Assembly: GCA_001600455.1 (NCBI GenBank)
Contig: BCKC01000003.1
Coordinates: 1,994,168 to 2,058,167, forward strand
Reading direction: 5' to 3'
DNA length: 64,000 nt
DNA from: Endocalyx cinctus
Lineage: Eukaryota; Ascomycota; Sordariomycetes; Amphisphaeriales; Apiosporaceae
The translations under genes were made by a program, and so were the position numbers. Below, in pieces: positions 1-9,069 of this stretch. The notes below the pieces were generated by a model. The model saw nothing but the letters and a program-made list of their open reading frames with translations. It ran no database searches and was not told where the DNA came from. Each line of letters begins with the position of its first letter. Position 1 is the first letter of the stretch.

Positions 1-540
1 GATACTACATACGGCCGGACGCCGCTTTTTTGGGCTGCTCAACACGGGCACGAAGCTGTGGTTAAGCTATTACTAGATACCGGGAAGGTTGATCCAGACG
101 CAAAAGATAACAATAGCGTGACGCCGCTTTCTTGGGCCGCCGAGAAGGGGCACGAAGCTATAGTTAAGCTATTGTTAGATACCGGGAAGGTTAATCCGGA
201 CGCGAAAAATAACGACGGCCGGACGCTGCTTTCTTGGGCTGCTCAACACGGGCACGAAGCTGTGGTTAAGCTATTGCTAGGTACCGGGAAGGTTGATCCG
301 GACGCGAAAGATAAGTACGGCCGGACGCCGCTTTCTTGGGCCGCCGAGGAGGGGCACGAGGCTATTGTGCGGATCTTCCTTCAGAGCAGTGCTGATTTGA
401 ACATAACTGATATTAGTGGAATAACGGCGCTTCAATATGCGGTATTTAATTGTCACAGGGAAGTAGAGTTCTTGCTGCTTAGGAATGGTGCTTTGGTACC
501 TCCAGATTTCTATGGACTTCAGCAATTATTTTCAGAATAG
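1..540 (+). CDS. Ankyrin-repeat protein, C-terminal part (5' end outside window)
   Basis: The reading frame is open from base 1 to a TAG at 538-540, so this is the 3' end of a larger gene. It encodes at least four ankyrin repeats of about 35 residues with the pattern TPLSWAAEKGHEAIVKLLL, followed by a diverged repeat and a short tail. Successive repeats are nearly identical at DNA level (GTTAAGCTATTRYTAGATACC recurs), which suggests recent unit duplication. Ankyrin repeats bind protein partners. In fungi such arrays are often the C-terminal sensor of NACHT or NB-ARC receptor-like proteins, but any N-terminal domain is outside the window, so the function is open. Confidence 0.8.
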   Translation, partial: DTTYGRTPLFWAAQHGHEAVVKLLLDTGKVDPDAKDNNSVTPLSWAAEKGHEAIVKLLLDTGKVNPDAKNNDGRTLLSWAAQHGHEAVVKLLLGTGKVDPDAKDKYGRTPLSWAAEEGHEAIVRIFLQSSADLNITDISGITALQYAVFNCHREVEFLLLRNGALVPPDFYGLQQLFSE

Positions 541-1139
541 CATGTTACGGACTCTGTCCGGGTCAAAGGTGTTATATATGAAGCACGTGCCCCTTATACA
601 CGTTAATCATATGAGAACCCTCACATTAGTCTAAGTCCGGACTGGTCCAAGGTCGTGCTGCTATTATTAGTTATGAATTTTTCAATCTAGACTCTCATGG
701 AGTCGGGTATATAGTAGTTAATATGCGTACAAATATTGTGACCAAAGTTGGCGAAAGCCCATTTCCTACTTACTACGCCCGATCCGATCGCCTTATTTAT
801 TCATAATTCGTTTTTTAATAAGCGATTATTAATGTATTGTATGTAAGCACCGCATTTCGAAAGCGTGTTCGAGTCTAAAGACGTTACTGCGGCAAGACGA
901 GCTTAAGTTCAATGATTCGTGACCGGTTGCGCCTTATTGGGGCAAACCACACCTCTGAAAACCAGCTCGTATCCCGACTTAAGCTTCTAAAGACACGAAG
1001 GCCAAGCTTTCGCGGCCTGGGTGAGTTGAGAGCAGAATTTGACGAGCAAAGCCGTCTCGCGAAAAAGATCTCAGGTAGGCATACGGGCGCCTATTACTAC
1101 TCGTAAGAGGATAATAAAGATGAGACGTATACTTCTGGG
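541..1139. other. Gene-free stretch
   Basis: AT-rich DNA after the ankyrin gene. A 64-codon frame at 912-1106 has no recognisable domain. I see no RNA gene here. Confidence 0.5.
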
Positions 1140-1700
1140 TATATCGTACTAATCCAAGCCTGTACCGGTCTGGGCTCGTACTGGTACGCTCTTGCAATCC
1201 GTACTGTTCTGGGATCGTACTGGTCTGGGGTCGTACCAGTACGGGTGTCACAGCCGTACTGGTACGAATACCGTACTAGTTCGCGCCACGCCTTCGTACC
1301 GGTCCGAACATCGTACCAGTCCGTTGGCTAAATCCGTACTGGTCCGAGTTCGAACTGGTACGAAGGCATACTGGTACGGTTTCCATAATCGTACTAGTAC
1401 GAGATCCCACTCGTACTAGTACGTCTAGGCTAAGTCGTACTAATCCAGGCCTGTACTGGTGCGGGGTCGTACTGGTACGGTGTCTGAATCCGTACTGATC
1501 CAGGCCTGTACTGGTGCGGGGTCGTACTAGTACGGGACCCATGGCCGTACTGGTCCGAATATCGTACCAGTCCGTAGTTCAAATTTGTACTGTTCCAAAT
1601 ATCGTACCAGTCCGTTGGCTAAATCTGTACTGGTCCGAGTCCGTACTGGTCCAAGGTCGTACTGGTACGGGTTTCACGGGGGTACTGGTACGAGATCCTG
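1140..1700. repeat. Minisatellite of palindromic GTACTGGTACG-like units
   Basis: About 25-30 degenerate units of 18-24 bp repeat the core CGTACTGGTACG, with variants CGTACCAGTCCG, CGTACTAGTACG and GTACTGGTCCGA. The variant CGTACTAGTACG (for example near 1390 and 1410) is a perfect palindrome, and the others are near-palindromes, so the array reads alike on both strands. Frames on both strands then encode RTGT/VLVR-type low-complexity peptides, which are artefacts. Longer units recur too, for example the ATCGTACCAGTCCGTTGGCT segment near 1312 and again near 1604. Confidence 0.85.
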
Positions 1701-1720
1701 CTCCGGACTGGTACGTAGCG

Positions 1721-2071
1721 TTTTATTCAGCTGCCTTAGGCGGTTATGCGGCGAATAACAAAAATACAGGTGTCCCTACTTCTTCCTCTTAGAAATTAGA
1801 CCAAGTAGTTCTTAAGGAAGGCTATGTTTTCCTGCCCACTTGAAATGGTTGCTCAGTATTATCTAGGACATTAAATTACATAACTACTCGATTTATTAAA
1901 GCCAGCATATTTGTATAACTTAGGTCTCGTGTGTAAACGAAATAAATGAAAAGACGAGTTTTTAATTGCTTCAAAGATAAAAATCAAAGTTGTAAAGGTC
2001 TATTGTACATTAAGCTTCTCCCAGGGTTACTAGTTTCCGGAACAAATTTTACCCCCCTCCCGGCGTATCTC
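1721..2071. other. Gene-free stretch
   Basis: AT-rich sequence between the minisatellite and the 3' end of the Myb-like reading frame. No feature recognised. Confidence 0.5.
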
Positions 2072-2599
2072 TTATTCCATCTCCCAGAGCATCTCCTCCT
2101 CACGATCTTGCGTTATTAAACGTCGTCGTCTGACTTCGCTCCGTCTTGGACGAAGAGCTATTTCTTTCGGTTGAGTAGCCATAATAGGCGATGCCTCGCT
2201 TTCCCGGAACATGCCCGGACATTCACGACACAAGTATAAAAACATAATTTCCGCTTCTTCACAAGAGAGCGATAACTACTTTCCGATGCTCTCCCAGATT
2301 CGCGTCCTATGTCTAAGCCGTCGCGTTAGTGTTGCGTTGTTATAGTGAACTGTTACAACATACCGGATGTACGCTTGGACGATCGGGCTGGAGCCAACCC
2401 GCATTCGACAAGCTAAGGTTTGGTAATGATGCATCATGCAGCTTGTTTTACTTCTCCCCGGGAGCGCAGCGCTAATTGCGGTCCAGTCGTTACCCCAGGC
2501 AAGAAGCTTTATAAGTGTCGCATCTTCTTCTGGTCGCCATCTGCTGCCCGCCTGCGGGGTGGCGCCTTCGTTCGAGCCCTGAAGAAAACTAAAAGACAT
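2072..2599 (-). pseudogene. Myb/SANT-domain gene with premature stop
   Basis: The ATG is at 2597-2599. The start of the protein has a Myb/SANT repeat (WRPEEDATLIKLL, then WTAISAALPGRS and MMHHYQT), so the product would bind DNA. A 51-nt intron is likely at 2313-2363 (donor GTATGT, branch CACTAAC, acceptor TTAG). The frame then meets TAG at 2276-2278, giving 90 residues. The same frame continues open for 68 further codons to a TAA at 2072-2074, with ordinary charged composition (SCEEAEIMFLYLCREC, then RPRRSEVRRRRLITQ). This suggests the TAG replaced a sense codon; CAG to TAG is a single CpA-to-TpA change. A functional truncated protein or an unseen intron is the alternative. Confidence 0.6.
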
Positions 2600-2865
2600 T
2601 GTGAAGATGGAATATGAAGTTTGAGTGTCAAATTGATGTTAACAAACACTTTTGTTTCACATCTCGTCGAAGGTTTATAAGTTATTTTTATAAATGGTAA
2701 AAATTTGTTGGTTTAGTTACTTCTTGGAGGCTGGTTTCGTACAAGATCGATTATGACCAACCCTGTGCTATTTTTAGAAGTGGCAGGAAACGGCCAGCAG
2801 ATATTCAGAACCGGCCAATACACCAATATTAGCATTTAAAAGACCCCTTCAGATCATTATCATTA

Positions 2866-2899
<34 letters not shown>

Positions 2900-2934
2900 T
2901 TTCATTATCACGCTTTCATACATTCAGAATAAAC
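2600..2934. other. Intergenic region with poly-T tract
   Basis: Divergent promoter region between the Myb-like gene and the GPI-type gene. It holds a run of about 27 T at 2871-2897, close upstream of the ATG at 2935. Confidence 0.5.
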
Positions 2935-3657
2935 ATGCTTCTCTTCATTTTTCTGTCCATGGTTGCGGGAGTCCTAGGCTTGGACGTTTCCGCAGGGGGG
3001 AGCGTTGACTTCGGGCTGCAGGTCGGACCAAGTTCCGGCCAAGGCTATTTGAATTTCCAACCCGACCACTGGCTTCCGACATCAACAACCGCCACTCAAG
3101 CCACCGTCGGCCTAGATCCCACATGCGCTACGCCTGATGCCGCGGGACCTACGACCGAAATAGCAACTGAAACTGTCACCAAGACCTTTTCCCAAACCGT
3201 CACCATAACCGTCAGCAACCCGGCCGCACAGCTCTGTACCCAGCTACCCGGAACCGTTGGGGTTTCATCGCCTGTCACCTCTCCCGGGACTAACTTGCTC
3301 GGGGCGACACCGACTTATTCGACGAGGAATGGCACGGTCGTGACGGCGCCGGTCTATTCGACGAGGAATGGCACAATCGTGACGGCGCCGGCCTACTCGA
3401 CGCGGAACGGCACAATCGTGACGGCGCCGGCCTACTCGACGCGGAACGGCACAATCGTGACTTCAGCCTCCGAAACTAACTTATTCGGGAACTCGCCAAC
3501 TTATCCGACGCAGACGAGCACGTTATCTTTCACGATGGGCACGCCGCCCGTCCCATCGCCTGCGATATCGGCTAGTTCGGGAAGGGATTCTTGGGTTCGG
3601 CAGGTCTGGCTATCATTGCCGGCAATAGTCGTCGCTCTTTTCTTACAATGTCTATAA
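2935..3657 (+). CDS. Secreted Ser/Thr-rich protein with 13-residue repeats, probably GPI-anchored
   Basis: Single-exon frame of 240 residues. Residues 1-16 form a signal peptide (MLLFIFLSMVAGVLGL). The middle is Thr/Ser rich. Four copies of the 13-residue unit YSTRNGTIVTAPA (39 nt each, about 3316-3468) carry NGT N-glycosylation sequons. The last 20 residues are hydrophobic (VWLSLPAIVVALFLQCL) after a small-residue stretch, as expected for a GPI-anchor signal. This is the layout of a fungal cell-wall or surface mannoprotein. No enzymatic domain is visible. Repeats 3 and 4 are identical in DNA, so repeat number probably varies between strains. Confidence 0.75.
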   Translation: MLLFIFLSMVAGVLGLDVSAGGSVDFGLQVGPSSGQGYLNFQPDHWLPTSTTATQATVGLDPTCATPDAAGPTTEIATETVTKTFSQTVTITVSNPAAQLCTQLPGTVGVSSPVTSPGTNLLGATPTYSTRNGTVVTAPVYSTRNGTIVTAPAYSTRNGTIVTAPAYSTRNGTIVTSASETNLFGNSPTYPTQTSTLSFTMGTPPVPSPAISASSGRDSWVRQVWLSLPAIVVALFLQCL

Positions 3658-3736
3658 ATGGTGGATCATGTCTCTTGGTGGTCCTTCTGGGTGTTTTTTC
3701 ATGTTTTTTACGTGGTTTAACTAGTTTTTGACGTCT

Positions 3737-6144
3737 TTAGATAGCTGAATATTCACCTTGCACCGGTTGATCCGACCTACGCCGTTTCCCTTGACTCTCG
3801 TGACTTGACTCGCTCGTTCGTTTTCTTTGTGTACGTTGTTCTACCGGAACTATAACGTTTTCGTGCCAAGCTTTTCGTATAAGGTCCAAAATAGCCGCCC
3901 TTATCTCCATGGCGTCATGGACGTTGACGTCTCTAGGGACGACCGCTCGGCCTAGCATACGGGGGTAAGCAGATTCTGCGACCAGCAGGCCACAGCTGGA
4001 ACTGTCCAGTTGGCGGGGAGCGTCCTGTAATAGTTAGTAAGGAGAAGCACAACGCTATAGAATAATATACAGACCTGCTCGGCATATCGCAACCCTGGAA
4101 ACTGGGACTCGCATGCTTTCTGTAGATAAATTAGCACCAAAGTATAACCATAAGCTCGGTGGCCTTACCCTGATCTCCGCACGAGTGCTTGTTTTAAAAG
4201 AATCGTAATGATAGACGGCCTTGTCTCTCTGATTGATCTCGAGAAGGCTAAAGTGATCTCCACGCTGGAAAAGCGGGAAAAAGCATACGAGACGATCATT
4301 CGGTTCGGCATCGTTCCACCCCTCGATCGCTCGTGCGGCCCTTTCAAAAGGCTTCGCCACCACCTTTCGCGACCGAGCCTGCTGGTGGATAGGAACAGAA
4401 AAACCGACGCGGACGTACGGCAACCGATCGGCTAGATGTAGACAGAGCAGGATAAGCTCGTCGCTGAACCATTCCGTCCCAGCCAGCCGGTCAAGGGTCG
4501 CGATATCGAAACGAAACTCCGTACCTTTGATAAGAAACTTATTACTAGACGTCGAAAGCCTCATAGCTTTTTGGAGGGAGACGATCTCCTCGGAGATGTC
4601 GGGAGCTTGCTTCGAGACGCCGAGTAACCCTTGCTCCGCTAGTGCTTGTTTGAAAGCGGTCGGGTCGCTTCGTCCGGTCTCTAAAAGTACATCCATCTGC
4701 TTTTCTAAGAGCTCGAGTACGTATCTTTTCTCGCTATCTTTTTGCAATTGGGAGCTCAGTTCTGCTATAAGAGCTTCCGTTAACTTCACGAGACTCCTAA
4801 TCCAAATTAGTAAGATACCCTAGGCATAGCAACGCGTCGAACTTACCACACATCCTTGAAAAGAATACCGAAGCCGAGTTCCTTTACTAGCGTATACCAT
4901 TTCCTGCCCCGCGTTAAAGAGGTGTTGAGTCTTTTGCGACGCTGTTCCCGCGCCTTTTTTTCGTTTATATCATCGGGTACCGGCCCGAGAATCCTGCTTG
5001 AAACCTCCTGCGCGGCCACTGGGGAAGGGGAAGGGGATATGAGCTGTACCTGATCACCGTGCCATCGAGAGAATGCGATCGCGGTCAAGGCGTAGCGAAT
5101 AGAAGATTTGTCTCGTTCGGCGCTTCCCGCCATAACTAAAGACTTCCATTCCGTACCACTAGACCACGTGGCTTGTGTCTGACGTGTTTCTTTTAGGAAA
5201 TCTAGCAAGGCCTTGTAGGTCTCTGCAGACTCCGCAGGGAACTGCAGCTGTTCGATCTCCTCTAAACTAATCATGGCGAATTCGGTGGCAGATTGCTTTA
5301 TCATCGGATCAACGGCCTGATCACTACTGGCGTCTGTGCTTGTTTCTGGAACGTTCGCGTTTAAGCGTTTTAAAGGAGTCTTTAGAGGAGTCCGTAGCTG
5401 TGTTGGCGCGGGGGTCGTCGAAGCGCTTGGGCTCTCGGTCGTTTCACTCACGGCGACGGATCCAACAGGACGTTCTGTTAGAAGAGAGGAAGCTACCGAC
5501 AACGTGTCCTGGCTCATTTCGTCGATCTCGTGTTCCGGATTGCTTGGAGTCTGGCGGAGAACATTAGGATTGATAAAACCGTAATCGACCATTCTATCTT
5601 GTCTCAAGCCCCCACGGGCAGTTTCGTCGTCGGAAGATGGTATAAGTTCCTCAAACTCGGCTGGGGATGTTATTTTCTCCTTAAACTCGTCGCCGGTCTT
5701 GTTATCATCGCCGGTAGCAGCGATATCGGATGCCTCGTCGATGTTTTGGACTTCGCAAAAATATTCTGGCCGTTTACTAAAGCCTATTTCAGATCCATCA
5801 CGGCTGTCGTTGACAGGCGCCTGTTGGATATCTGCGCATAGATGTTCGCAATATTGGTATTGCTTCTCGAAAAAATCTCGGACATGTATCCAATCGGAAT
5901 AGGGACGTGCGGATAAGAACAGGCTCAACGTTTCCGTGCTCATAAATTCGTTAGAGTCGAGGAACCCTTCGAGAAATTCTATGAAGAGGACTGGCAGGCG
6001 TAAATAAGAGCATACGGCCTGTGCTCTATCAAAATCCGTTTCTTCGGGAGTAAGAGGTTCGACTTCAGGTGTGTTGGGAATTACGAATCCAGTCTGTTTA
6101 TGGACTTTCCACCCTGATGTTTCACGTAAAGGGGTAACCGTCAT
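3737..6144 (-). CDS. Ulp1-type (C48) cysteine protease, 752 aa, four exons
   Basis: Model: complement(join(3737..4024, 4075..4119, 4169..4796, 4847..6144)). All three introns are about 50 nt, with GTAAGT, GTAAGG or GTCTGT donors and TAG/CAG acceptors, and the 753 codons keep frame. Residues 1-432 are an acidic Ser/Thr-rich region I do not recognise, ending GFGILFKDVW. A helical stretch follows (about 436-520). The C-terminal third has the C48 triad: His614 in GDHFSLLE, Asp631 in VYHYDS, Gln662 and Cys668 in QLDSSSCGLLVAE. The catalytic Cys appears only after splicing. The family removes SUMO or NEDD8, or processes proteins of DNA transposons. Setting among repeats and next to a divergent bZIP gene suggests a mobile-element or accessory role; the host SUMO protease is less likely. 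The substrate is unknown. Confidence 0.75.
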
Positions 6145-6407
6145 TATAAGTAAAGATTAATGATAAGAAACCTAATAGGTATAACGCTCTCTGAGTATTA
6201 ACTTGGAAAAAGCATGGATAAGAGAGAAGAAAGGCCTGACAGATTTCCTGGGGAAGGCGGGCTCTTTATAGCTTTGTAACGCCAGACATACCCTATTTAA
6301 AGGAGACGATATCGCGTCACCTTTGATCCTCTCGCTTCCGACTTCCTAAGCAATCACCGCTCCCCTAAACCCTTGTACGAATCGACGTATCACTTTCGTG
6401 CGTCTGC

Positions 6408-6425
6408 CGACTTCTCAAGAAGTCG
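6408..6425. repeat. 18-bp palindrome, copy 1
   Basis: CGACTTCTCAAGAAGTCG, palindromic apart from the central CA. It lies 264 bp upstream of the protease ATG. Related near-perfect copies are at 6547, 8397, 8551, 11355, 11415, 11475 and 11535. Confidence 0.8.
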
Positions 6426-6546
6426 CTTCCCCTTGTCCCTCAGGCCAGTACCCCCTCTCGGTCGTATCAGCTTCCCAGGAAGCCGCTGATGCCTTCTTCC
6501 CCTCGACCAACACGAAATCGACGGCCTATCATCCTCTCGGTCAGAC

Positions 6547-6563
6547 CGACTTCTTAAGAAGTC
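6547..6563. repeat. 18-bp palindrome, copy 2
   Basis: CGACTTCTTAAGAAGTC, followed by A instead of G. It has the self-complementary TTAA centre seen in the 11.4-kb array. Confidence 0.8.
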
Positions 6564-7395
6564 ATCCCTAACCCCCTGAATTAACCTTGTGGCCGTCTTA
6601 GCCGACCACCTAGGAAGGTACTTCGCCAACTTCTCGCCGTCCTAGGACGAGGTTTTCCTGATCGATCGAGCCAAGTATGTTTGTGACGACCTGTTCGTCG
6701 ATGGCGCAGGCTGATCTGTGAGAGAACTATTTGGAGCAGTCTGCCTTGGGCGTGATGTGACGAACGTTTTATTACGTCGTTAGGAAGCTTGGCCGACTCT
6801 TTGCACCACCTTTGACCAATTAAATAGTAAACTTATGGGCGCATGACGGCCACCTCTAAGAAGTCGTAGCGGAGAGGTGAGGCCCGTAATAGTACCCCTG
6901 TGTATCTCTCCTCAGTGACGCTCGATGATAAAGCGTCCCTGCTCATTCTGGCCTCGAGGGATCTCACACTCGAGGGGCGGCCTCCAGTGAGCTTAACGTC
7001 GCGTGCAGAACATCCCCCCCTTATTATGGGGCGGTTTGCCCTCGGCAGGTCTCACATTCTGCGGTCCTGACAGATTTCCACGACTAACAGCCCATGCTCA
7101 GGAGCACTGCGCCAACGACGTGACGTCTTTGACGCTCTCAAGTATCGTAACGGGGTCACGAGCTGCGAATGCGGGCGGTTAGAGAAAACTATCGGCTACC
7201 TAACACCTAGAAGCAGCATCCGGCGCTGTGACGAAAGAGGGAGGTACTCCGCCCTCATGCGATGAACTGGTGAGGGAACCCTTATTCCTTGATTATAAAA
7301 ACCTTCCCTCCCCCAAGTGGTCCTCATCATCCTTTTCACACTTGTCTATATCGCTTCAGAGCACTTTTATTACTTTAAACGTACAACGGCTCTCA

Positions 7396-7988
7396 ATGTC
7401 TGACGCCACGATTTCACCCGCTCCCGAGTCTCGCTCGGCAGATATAAATTTATGTCAACCTAACCATCCAATTATATTTGATCAGCCAAGCTTCTCGCAG
7501 CTTCCTTACTACTCTCAAGAGTATAATGCCCCAGACGTCAACACTATGGATGTAAAGGAGAAGAGAAGGATACAGAATAGAAACTCACAACGGAAATATC
7601 GTACGTGGTTCTATGCTCAACATCTGCTCTTTTCAAAGCTAACCGTTTTATAGGCAAGAATAACCAAGCACTACGTTCTGACATTGAAGACTTACGTTCT
7701 AAGGTCGAAGAGCTACATTCCGAGACCAAAGAACTGCGTTCTCAGGTTGAAGAGCTGCGTTCCCTACTGGTGGCATCTGGCCAACGAAGCGAGCCCTCCC
7801 AATTAAATTTATCAGCTCGTGAATCCGTTACCCCGACCCCGACGAACCTGGCTAGAGCAAACAGCGAAGGCGACGAGGAACTTATGAATATCTTCATTAA
7901 CTCTTTCGAATTCTCTGAAGGACCACTTCATATTGCGGGAACTGCACAATCTTACAGCCCACCTGCTGAATGGAGTTTTCATTACTAA
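7396..7988 (+). CDS. Small bZIP transcription factor, 179 aa
   Basis: Model: join(7396..7600, 7654..7988). The 53-nt intron (donor GTACGT, branch GCTAACC, acceptor ATAG) splits an Arg codon inside the DNA-binding region. After splicing the basic region reads KRRIQNRNSQRKYRKNN, with the bZIP signature N-x7-R. A leucine-type zipper of about four to five heptads follows (LRSDIEDLRSKVEEL, then SETKELRSQVEELRSLL). The C-terminus is short and acidic. I took the ATG at 7396, the first in-frame ATG, because upstream in-frame codons are only GTG. The gene is divergent from the Ulp1-type protease. A natural guess is that it controls neighbouring genes that carry the recurrent palindrome, but nothing shows binding. 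Confidence 0.75.
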
Positions 7989-9069
7989 TATCAATATGAG
8001 ATTTTATTATAGACTAGGTTTTACGTTTATTATACTATGTATACACTCCTTTCAATAGTAAATTTTACTTAAATATCTCATCATATATATATTGTTATAA
8101 CTTAAACTTCGTACTAGACATTCTACGCTGGGGTATTACGTAAAGGGGTAACCGTTATTATAAGTAAAGATCGACGATGATAAAATTGATGAGTGTAACG
8201 CTTTATATATATTAAGTTAAAAAAAGCATAGATAGAAGTGGGAGGGGGGGGAAGGAGGTCGACAGGTTTCCTGTGGGCAGGCGGGTGCTCTCTGCCTTTC
8301 TAACGTCTAGACCTACTCCTCTGGGTCACTTCGATTCCGATCTCCTAAGTCACTTACCTCTGAATCAGCCAACCTATGTCACTTTCGTGCGTCTGCCGAC
8401 TTCATAAGAAGTCGCTGCTCCCTTGTTACCCTGACTTAGCACTTCCACTGCTAGCCTGTCATCCTCAGTCACATTAGCTTCCCGGTAAGCCACCCTGTTG
8501 CTCCCCTCGACCAACACGCCGTCGACAGCCTATCATCCTCTCGGTCATGTCGACTGCTTAGGAAGTCGTATCCAGCCCCTGAACTAAGCCTCCTTGCCTC
8601 TTACGTCTTGTCGCCTCTGCTGACCAGCCGGGGTGATTTTGATCCCTTGAACTAACCTTATCGCTAGCCTATGACCTTTTCGCTTTTGCCGACTTCTTAG
8701 GACGATATCCCTCCTGGCCCACCGGGTCAGGCCATTCCTATGGTCATACACAATCGACCTGGTGTCTTCGTTGGAAGGCGCGGGTTATTACGGCGGGTAC
8801 GATGATCTCGTCCAATTTTTGGTCCCCTGATGTGACCAACTTAACGCGTTGTTAAAAAAAAGTTTCTCGCACCGTCCTTAGACTATTGGCTCGCAGGCTC
8901 GTGGGTCTATGACAATCTATTCTCAGCAGCGCAGGGTAGGGCCTGCAGCAGAGGGGGGGAAGCCGGACGCAGACGGCCGTGGCTTGTGAGTTGGGATGTC
9001 TTAAGCTAGCCCCTTGATCCTCTTTATAAATCATAAGGTCAAGGTTATGAGTTGTATGGAAACTTTCTT
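7989..9069. other. Gene-free stretch containing a duplicated promoter block
   Basis: AT-rich DNA after the bZIP gene is followed, from about 8143 to 8760, by a diverged copy of the region upstream of the protease gene (about 6125-6760). The kinase-like gene converges on it from the right. No separate gene is recognisable. Confidence 0.6.
8143..8760. repeat. Diverged duplicate of the protease 5' region
   Basis: The sequence from about 8143 matches that from about 6125. Shared blocks include GTAAAGGGGTAACCGT, ATTATAAGTAAAGAT, CACTTTCGTGCGTCTGCC and CCTCGACCAACACG. The copy begins inside the first codons of the protease gene. Its start codon is altered: the plus-strand CAT at 6142-6144 is TAT in the copy, that is ATG to ATA. 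Palindromes sit at matching places (8397-8414 and 8551-8568, with GCTTCCCGGTAAGC at 8477-8490). The copy is therefore a promoter plus start fragment without a gene behind it. Confidence 0.75.

Larger units (their letters stand above)
6145..7395. promoter_or_regulatory. Divergent promoter region with palindromic sites
   Basis: This 1.25-kb region separates the protease gene (minus) from the bZIP gene (plus). It holds two strong copies of an 18-bp palindrome: CGACTTCTCAAGAAGTCG at 6408-6425 and CGACTTCTTAAGAAGTC at 6547-6563. Weaker relatives are GCTTCCCAGGAAGC at 6470-6483 and a half site CTCTAAGAAGTCG near 6854-6866. The same palindrome recurs at 8397-8568 and 11355-11552. A TATA-like GATTATAAAA lies at 7291-7300, about 96 nt before the bZIP ATG. 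A short minus-strand frame (6390-6629) shows no domain. A regulatory role is inferred from position and repetition. Confidence 0.5.

Noticed and set aside
1192..1792. Reading frames on both strands across the minisatellite
   Set aside because: They encode the palindromic repeat itself (RTGT, VLVR words) and are artefacts of the array.
4055..4789. Separate 244-codon gene on the minus strand
   Set aside because: Its first codon is GTG, and splice signals join it in frame to the upstream 433-codon frame and to two downstream exons carrying the protease Cys.
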